From: a virus
DNA: 64,000 bases
Virus record (IMG/VR): IMGVR_UViG_3300028569_001145
Coordinates: 1-64,000 of that record
Strand: one strand, 5' to 3'
Both the position numbers and the translations under genes were made by a program. Below, piece by piece: positions 59,052 through 64,000 of this stretch. The notes beneath the pieces were generated by a model that was given only the letters and a program-made list of their open reading frames with translations, did no database searches and was not told where the DNA came from. Position 1 is the first letter of the stretch. Every line of letters starts with the position of its first letter.

Positions 59052-59708
59052 GTGGGTTACCTTAATAATGCAGCAGTCACAGTTGATGCTATTCTAACTA
59101 AAAAAGGGCGGGAGCTTTTAGCTAGAGGAGACGGTTCTTTTAGAATCACTCAATTTGCTTTATCTGACGATGAAATAGATTATACCTTGTATAATCCTAC
59201 ACAACCTTCAGGATCAGCCTTTTACGGAGAGGCTATCGAAAATATGCCCCTATTAGAAGCATTTCCTGATGAAACTCAGATTATGAAATACAAACTTGTA
59301 ACCTTACCTAGAGGTACTGCTAGAATGCCAGTATTGGATATCGGATATTCTGCAATCACTATTAAACAAGGTGCTAGTTTAGCAATCACCCCTCAGACTT
59401 TAAATTACCTATCTCAGACTTCCTTAATTGAATCCTCAGGTTATACATTTACGATTTCAGATGTGAGATTGTTTAACAGCTTCACAGGAGTAGGTATTAA
59501 CACTCCGGATGTAGTAGCAGCTAATGCAACTACAACTATCGGAACCAATGTATCTAAGACAGTGATTGGAACTACTTTAAATTTAACAGCAACCACAGTT
59601 AATACTTTATTTGGCTCTAATACTAGTTTATCTGCAACCTTGCAGGTGATTGGAAGAGATTCTGGAGCAAGATTACAAATACCAGTAACAGTAACTAAAA
59701 CGACCTAA
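59052..59708 (+). CDS. Virion structural protein, 218 aa
   Basis: GTG start. NNAAVTVDAILTKKGRELLA then FRITQFALSDDEIDYTLYNP is a motif I know from virion proteins of marine myoviruses; exact place in the particle unknown. Upstream leader has the late box. Confidence 0.72.
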   Translation: MGYLNNAAVTVDAILTKKGRELLARGDGSFRITQFALSDDEIDYTLYNPTQPSGSAFYGEAIENMPLLEAFPDETQIMKYKLVTLPRGTARMPVLDIGYSAITIKQGASLAITPQTLNYLSQTSLIESSGYTFTISDVRLFNSFTGVGINTPDVVAANATTTIGTNVSKTVIGTTLNLTATTVNTLFGSNTSLSATLQVIGRDSGARLQIPVTVTKTT

Positions 59709-59714
59709 TTTATA
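59706..59714 (+). promoter_or_regulatory. Late-type promoter box TAATTTATA
   Basis: Four bases before the ATG at 59719. Confidence 0.4.
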
Positions 59715-59718
59715 ACAG

Positions 59719-60708
59719 ATGTCATTTAAAAGATTAGATCCAGAAGATTTTCTAGTAAGTGTTGATTCAATAACAGCAACTGCCTGGTCGACCAACTCAC
59801 CGACCTTAACTCAGTTTTTCACTTCATCAACTACATCTACCAACGATTCTTACTACAAGAACGTATACCAAACAGCATCTGCAAATAGTGCAGCAGCTAT
59901 TCAATTTGCAATAGCTTACGGAAACCTTAACGGATCCGGTAGTGTAAATTACAATGATTTAGTACCGGGTAAAACACCTACTAGAACAGTTTATGGACAG
60001 TACCGTAACTTAATCTACGGAGATGAAAACGCAACATTTAACTTTTCAGGAGTAACTGCTTCAGATTTCTGGGCATTATCTATTGAAAGATCTAGATATA
60101 AACAACATCTGCTAAAAGGTACTTTTAACCTACAATTAAAGAACGGAAGCTCTACTTTGGTATTAACAGATAATTCAGGTATGGTATCAACTGATACCTA
60201 TCTAGATTGTGGTAGAGTATATCAGATTATTTCTGGATCTAACGGAATAGCATATTCAGGAACAGGAAACTCACTATCATCAGGATCTTATGGATTATTT
60301 CTACCAGATATTGCAACAATTATTTTAAACCCGTTAGCATTATCGCAATCAATTAATTTAGAACCTTCTAGATCAAATGACTCTGATGGTTTGAATATTA
60401 GTAGAATGTTCACAGCAATCTCCGGAGCTGCTTCTTTTCAACTAAATAGTGAAGAAACAGTGACCTCGGATTATGTTTATGTACGAGCTAGAAATGCTGA
60501 ATTTAACTACTCAGAGAATCCATCATTCATTTCAGGTTCAACTGGAGATGTACTGTATAGTAATTTTATAAACTCACCACAGACGTATTTAACAACTGTA
60601 GGATTTTACAACGATACTAATGACTTAGTTGCAGTAGCAAAATTATCTAAGCCATTAACTAAAGATTTTACAAAAGAAGCATTAATAAGAGTTAAGCTTG
60701 ACTTCTAA
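59719..60708 (+). CDS. Virion structural protein, paralogue 1
   Basis: 329 aa. The end (AEFNYSENPSFISGSTGD... LTTVGFYNDTNDLVAVAKLS) is shared with the next gene, so the two are tandem paralogues with diverged N-terminal halves. Likely tail or capsid surface proteins. Confidence 0.75.
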   Translation: MSFKRLDPEDFLVSVDSITATAWSTNSPTLTQFFTSSTTSTNDSYYKNVYQTASANSAAAIQFAIAYGNLNGSGSVNYNDLVPGKTPTRTVYGQYRNLIYGDENATFNFSGVTASDFWALSIERSRYKQHLLKGTFNLQLKNGSSTLVLTDNSGMVSTDTYLDCGRVYQIISGSNGIAYSGTGNSLSSGSYGLFLPDIATIILNPLALSQSINLEPSRSNDSDGLNISRMFTAISGAASFQLNSEETVTSDYVYVRARNAEFNYSENPSFISGSTGDVLYSNFINSPQTYLTTVGFYNDTNDLVAVAKLSKPLTKDFTKEALIRVKLDF

Positions 60709-60714
60709 GAATGA

Positions 60715-61677
60715 ATGAGTGCATTCAAAAAACTTTTAGCATCTGACGTCATAGTCACTCCCTTTGAGGTAAACAAAGGCTTTACCTTTGTAGGAGCTAG
60801 TCAATTGACAGCATCAGATGCTGGAATCAACAGATTCTTAGGACAAAACATTACCGGATTATTTAACCTTTCAGAAGCTAGTACTGGAGAAACTTATTTA
60901 GAATATAAAAGACTAATTTACAATTCAGCTAAAGAATTATACTACTCTAATACTATAGCAACAGCAAGTCTTGCTTTTACAGTACCGGGTTTAGATTCTA
61001 CAGGTAATGTATTGACCGGACCAGTAAGTTCAGCTGGAAGATACGAAAATTATCTGCAGACTACTTTAACAGTTGAGAGGTACTTTCCGACCGGTTCAAA
61101 CGATATTATAGGAGTAATTTCAATCCCATCTAAACTATATGGAGATAAAATACAACCAGGATCTTTTGTATTTACAGCAGAATCTGGCAGTGTCTCTGAT
61201 GATGGGAATGGAAACTTAATTTTTAGCCTGGATGGAGCTTATGCTGGCAATATTATATACCAACATGGTTTGATTATTTTAACCAAAGATAATGAATCTT
61301 CCGGAGGTTCCCTATACGGAACCGGTGTATACGGAACAGGTATTTATGGAGGAGATGCGAATCCCTTTATAGAAAATTTTATACTCTCTGCAAATGTAAC
61401 CTGCTCATTTTCAAGCTCAATTACACTTTTTGAAACTCAGTACAAATGTACTATCGACACCTCAGAGTTTAACTTTAGCTTAAATCCAAGCCTTATATCA
61501 GGATCAACCGAAGGCACAGTCTACGACTTTGCAACAGGTTCTTACTTTAACCCGTACATTACAACAGTAGGCCTTTATAACGAAAATCAAGACTTAATTG
61601 CTGTAGGTAAATTAGCAAAGCCACTACCCTCTAACAACACAACAGATTTAACAATACTAATTAACATCGATAGATAA
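60715..61677 (+). CDS. Virion structural protein, paralogue 2
   Basis: 320 aa. Shares EFNFSLNPSLISGSTEG and ITTVGLYNENQDLIAVGKLA with the preceding gene. ATG chosen at 60715; an ATG four bases upstream is out of frame. Confidence 0.75.
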   Translation: MSAFKKLLASDVIVTPFEVNKGFTFVGASQLTASDAGINRFLGQNITGLFNLSEASTGETYLEYKRLIYNSAKELYYSNTIATASLAFTVPGLDSTGNVLTGPVSSAGRYENYLQTTLTVERYFPTGSNDIIGVISIPSKLYGDKIQPGSFVFTAESGSVSDDGNGNLIFSLDGAYAGNIIYQHGLIILTKDNESSGGSLYGTGVYGTGIYGGDANPFIENFILSANVTCSFSSSITLFETQYKCTIDTSEFNFSLNPSLISGSTEGTVYDFATGSYFNPYITTVGLYNENQDLIAVGKLAKPLPSNNTTDLTILINIDR

Positions 61678-61678
61678 T

Positions 61679-62119
61679 ATGTGGTTATACGAAGGCAATC
61701 CGGTTACAAGTCTAGAACAGCTTCCGGAAAATGCCCACGGTTTTATTTATGTAATCTATAAAAAAGATACTAGAAAAACCTATGTGGGTAAGAAAAATTT
61801 ATTTAGTATTACTAATAAACCTTTAACTAAGAAGGAATTATTAGAAATAACAGATAAACGTAAATCTAAAAAAAAGCAGGTTATTAAAGAAAGTAACTGG
61901 TTATCATACTGGGGTTCTAATAAAGATCTTTTAACCGATATTAAAACTCTAGGAGAAGATGCTTTTGAAAAGCATATCTTGAAAGTCTGCTTCACTAAAA
62001 AAGAACTAACTTATTATGAAATACACTTTCAATGCGTCCTCAACGTATTACTACAAGACAGCTACAACGACAACATCCTGGGCAAATTTTACAGAAGGGA
62101 CTTGCACCCACCTTATTAA
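61679..62119 (+). CDS. GIY-YIG-like nuclease domain protein, 146 aa
   Basis: GFIYVIYKKDTRKTYVGKKN is a GIY-YIG-type core; SNWLSYWGSNKDLLTDIKTL then TKKELTYYEIHFQC follows. This compact form is common in large phages. It has no late-type box and no NUMOD, so it may be a resident repair nuclease, not a mobile gene. Confidence 0.7.
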   Translation: MWLYEGNPVTSLEQLPENAHGFIYVIYKKDTRKTYVGKKNLFSITNKPLTKKELLEITDKRKSKKKQVIKESNWLSYWGSNKDLLTDIKTLGEDAFEKHILKVCFTKKELTYYEIHFQCVLNVLLQDSYNDNILGKFYRRDLHPPY

Positions 62120-62132
62120 GTTCGTATATTTA
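62102..62132 (+). promoter_or_regulatory. Bacteroidota-type promoter
   Basis: TTG at 62102-62104, 20-base spacer, TATATTTAG at 62125; ATG at 62137. Confidence 0.72.
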
Positions 62133-62136
62133 GTCG

Positions 62137-63063
62137 ATGGTAAATCATCTACTAGTAAACTTAATGGACAGCCTTCTAGGAAAAGGCAAACCTACATCTG
62201 GGGATAATTACTCATACCACTGTCCTTTCTGCAATCACCATAAACCTAAATTAGAAATAAACCTTAGAGAGAATGAAGAGGGCTTGCATCATTGGCATTG
62301 CTGGGTTTGTAATAAAAAAGGTAAAAAACTAATTTCATTATTTAAAGCCGTTCAAGCACCAGATAATAAAATTGAAGAGTTAAAAGCTTTTGTAAAAATT
62401 TCCTACCATGAGGCAAAAGGAGTAAAAGTAGAAGCAATAACACTACCGAAAGAATTTATACCGCTATACCCAGCAGATAAGAATAATGTTTCAGTTAGAC
62501 AAGCGTTAAGGTACTTAAAGGGTAGAAAAGTAAACGAATTAGACATAAAGAGGTATAATATAGGATACTGTGAAGCTGGACCTTATAGGAATATGATTAT
62601 TATACCATCTTACGATGAGTTTGGGGTTCTTAATTATTTTATAGGTAGAAACTTCGGCCCGGCTGAAATCAAATATAAAAACCCTAAAGTCTCTAAAAAT
62701 ATTATAGCTTTAGAGAATACAATTAATTGGAATTCACCTTTGATAATATGTGAGGGTATGTTTGACGCTATTGCAATCAAAAGGAATGCTATCCCACTAT
62801 TAGGAAAAACCATACCTGAAAAACTTATGAAGAAAATAGTATCCTCAGGTGTTAAACAAATCTTTGTTGCATTAGATACGGATGCTTTAAAACAGGCGTT
62901 TGAGTATTGTATAACCTTTCTAAACCACGGAAAACAGGTCTTCTTTGTTGACTTGCAAGAAAAAGATCCATCCGAACTAGGGTTTGAGGAATTTACAAAA
63001 ACTCTCCATACAGCCGCACCATTAACCTTTAGAGATATCCTGGAAAAAAAATTAGCATTATGA
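62137..63063 (+). CDS. DNA primase (zinc finger plus TOPRIM)
   Basis: 308 aa. CPFCNHHKPKLEINL then HWHCWVCNKKG is the primase zinc finger; IICEGMFDAIAI (about 202-213) and VALDTDAL are the TOPRIM Glu and D-x-D. Size fits phage gp61-like primases. Overlaps the nuclease gene by four bases. Confidence 0.92.
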   Translation: MVNHLLVNLMDSLLGKGKPTSGDNYSYHCPFCNHHKPKLEINLRENEEGLHHWHCWVCNKKGKKLISLFKAVQAPDNKIEELKAFVKISYHEAKGVKVEAITLPKEFIPLYPADKNNVSVRQALRYLKGRKVNELDIKRYNIGYCEAGPYRNMIIIPSYDEFGVLNYFIGRNFGPAEIKYKNPKVSKNIIALENTINWNSPLIICEGMFDAIAIKRNAIPLLGKTIPEKLMKKIVSSGVKQIFVALDTDALKQAFEYCITFLNHGKQVFFVDLQEKDPSELGFEEFTKTLHTAAPLTFRDILEKKLAL

Positions 63064-63854
63064 TAGAAAAAAATACAAATATCCGTAAAGATAAAAAAAT
63101 AAACCGCATTGTAGAAGCAGATCCTACAGCCAGGCAAATAACCATTCTAGACTCTAGATACTACCAGAGAAAAGAAGGAGTCTTTTACCCGTCGGTAACT
63201 TACGTACTTTCACATTTACCTAAAGATAAATTTTTTGAATCCTGGATGAAAGATGTAGGGCATAATGCTGATATCATTATGAGAAGAGCCGGAGATGAAG
63301 GAACTCAAGTACATAATGCTGTAGAGGCTTACTTAGCAGGAGAAGAGATTACCTGGATTGACGATAACGGAAATGTAAAATATAATTTAGAAGTCTGGAA
63401 AATGATTTTAAAATTTGTTGATTTCTGGGAGACTCATAAACCCGAACTCATTGCTTCTGAAACGCATTTATTTTCTGATGAATTAATGGTAGCAGGAACT
63501 GGGGATCTAGTAGTAAAGCTAAATGATAAACTTTGGTTGTTAGATATTAAAACTTCAAATTCATTACATGAAAGCTATGATTTACAATTATCAGTTTATA
63601 GAAAAGCATGGAATGAATTATTCGATACAGAGATTGAAGAAACAGGTATCCTATGGCTAAAAGCATCTACCAGAGGTCCTGATAAGTCGGGTAAAAAGGT
63701 ACAAGGAGATGGATGGCAATTGAAACCAACCGGAGATAAGTATGAAGAAAACATTACACTTTTCAAGCATTTATTTGAAATTTTTAAAGCAAAAAACCCA
63801 GAATTAAAACCTTATAGCGAGTTACTGCCTACATCGGTCAAGTTAGAGTTATAA
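63060..63854 (+). CDS. RecB-like PD-(D/E)XK nuclease
   Basis: 264 aa. GDEGTQVHNAVEAYL gives the GxxxH helix; MVAGTGDLVVKLNDKLWLLD then IKTSNS gives the D and D-x-K residues. DLQLSVYRKAWNELF is the Q-x3-Y helix. A DNA exonuclease for replication/recombination next to primase; no Fe-S cysteines, unlike the gene at 8509. Confidence 0.88.
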   Translation: MIEKNTNIRKDKKINRIVEADPTARQITILDSRYYQRKEGVFYPSVTYVLSHLPKDKFFESWMKDVGHNADIIMRRAGDEGTQVHNAVEAYLAGEEITWIDDNGNVKYNLEVWKMILKFVDFWETHKPELIASETHLFSDELMVAGTGDLVVKLNDKLWLLDIKTSNSLHESYDLQLSVYRKAWNELFDTEIEETGILWLKASTRGPDKSGKKVQGDGWQLKPTGDKYEENITLFKHLFEIFKAKNPELKPYSELLPTSVKLEL

Positions 63855-63863
63855 CTATTTATA
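63855..63863 (+). promoter_or_regulatory. Late-type promoter box CTATTTATA
   Basis: Eleven bases before the ATG at 63875. Confidence 0.5.
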
Positions 63864-63874
63864 TTATATAGTAT

Positions 63875-64000
63875 ATGAACATCGATCAGATAACAGAACA
63901 TTTAATAAAAAACCTACTTCCAGAAAACCTGACCCCCGTCAGAGAAGTAGGAGAAGGAAGTAGTAAAGCCTTCCCAGCTATTAAAGAACATGACGATGTC
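63875..64000 (+). CDS. Hypothetical late protein, cut by window edge
   Basis: MNIDQITEHLIKNLLPENLT..., open to the end of the window. Late-type box upstream. Only 42 residues are visible, so no function is given. Confidence 0.55.
   Translation, partial: MNIDQITEHLIKNLLPENLTPVREVGEGSSKAFPAIKEHDDV

Noticed and set aside
62634-63137. 167 aa minus-strand frame
   Set aside because: Shadow of primase and the following nuclease start.

Overview
The window is a 64 kb piece of a tailed-phage genome with a contractile-type baseplate (gp25-like and gp6/baseplate-J-like wedge proteins). Its host is probably a member of the Bacteroidota. Almost every gene is on the + strand, the DNA is AT-rich, and Shine-Dalgarno sequences are rare. 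Dozens of genes are preceded by a Bacteroidota-type promoter: a TTG box (often GTTGC), 19-21 bases, then TATATTTA(GG). A second upstream motif, NTATTTATA, precedes structural genes and all six late-motif homing endonuclease genes; it is the likely late promoter, and a gp55-like late sigma factor is encoded at 46880. Both boxes usually end only 3-5 bases before the ATG, which suggests leaderless mRNAs.

Layout. 1-9.7 kb: nucleotide metabolism and replication (ThyA end, Hpt-like PRTase, dUTPase/dCTP deaminase-like protein, family A DNA polymerase), GroES and GroEL, a PD-(D/E)XK nuclease and a ribbon-helix-helix protein. 9.7-24.7 kb: a sugar and glycan cassette of about fifteen genes (GT4, GT2, GT7-like, GT9-like and GT90-like transferases, three methyltransferases, a HAD-nucleotidyltransferase fusion, a GDPD-like protein). 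It is interrupted twice by homing endonuclease genes that sit inside the 5' ends of glycosyltransferase genes. 24.7-36.4 kb: small proteins, a DksA-like zinc finger, a membrane-anchored glucosaminidase, FolE, a DpdA-like transglycosylase and QueF (7-deazaguanine DNA modification), a frameshifted formyltransferase, a NadR-like kinase, a DUF932 protein and an ECF-like sigma factor. 36.4-40 kb: an intergenic zone with an iteron-like array, a very GC-rich G-run island, two homologous leftward RNA loci, and small genes each preceded by a terminator whose loop carries the -33 box of the next promoter. 40.6-43.9 kb: an RNA array with six canonical tRNAs, seven tRNA-like elements that share acceptor, D and T arms but have non-canonical central domains, and spacers that can fold as H-type pseudoknots. 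44-64 kb: late sigma factor, HD hydrolase, baseplate and tail genes, then primase and a RecB-like nuclease.

How it works together. Host-type promoters probably drive early and middle genes, and the gp55-like factor the late virion genes. Nucleotide enzymes, polymerase, primase and nucleases serve replication. FolE, DpdA and QueF point to preQ1-type DNA modification, although QueD, QueE and QueC are not in the window. The glycan cassette may decorate virions, DNA or the host surface. Seven homing-type endonuclease genes show heavy invasion by mobile introns' relatives. The strongest candidate for something undescribed is the tRNA-like/pseudoknot array; next are the recoded gene starts beside the endonucleases and the leftward RNA/GC-island locus. 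All assignments come from reading the sequence; no database search was run.
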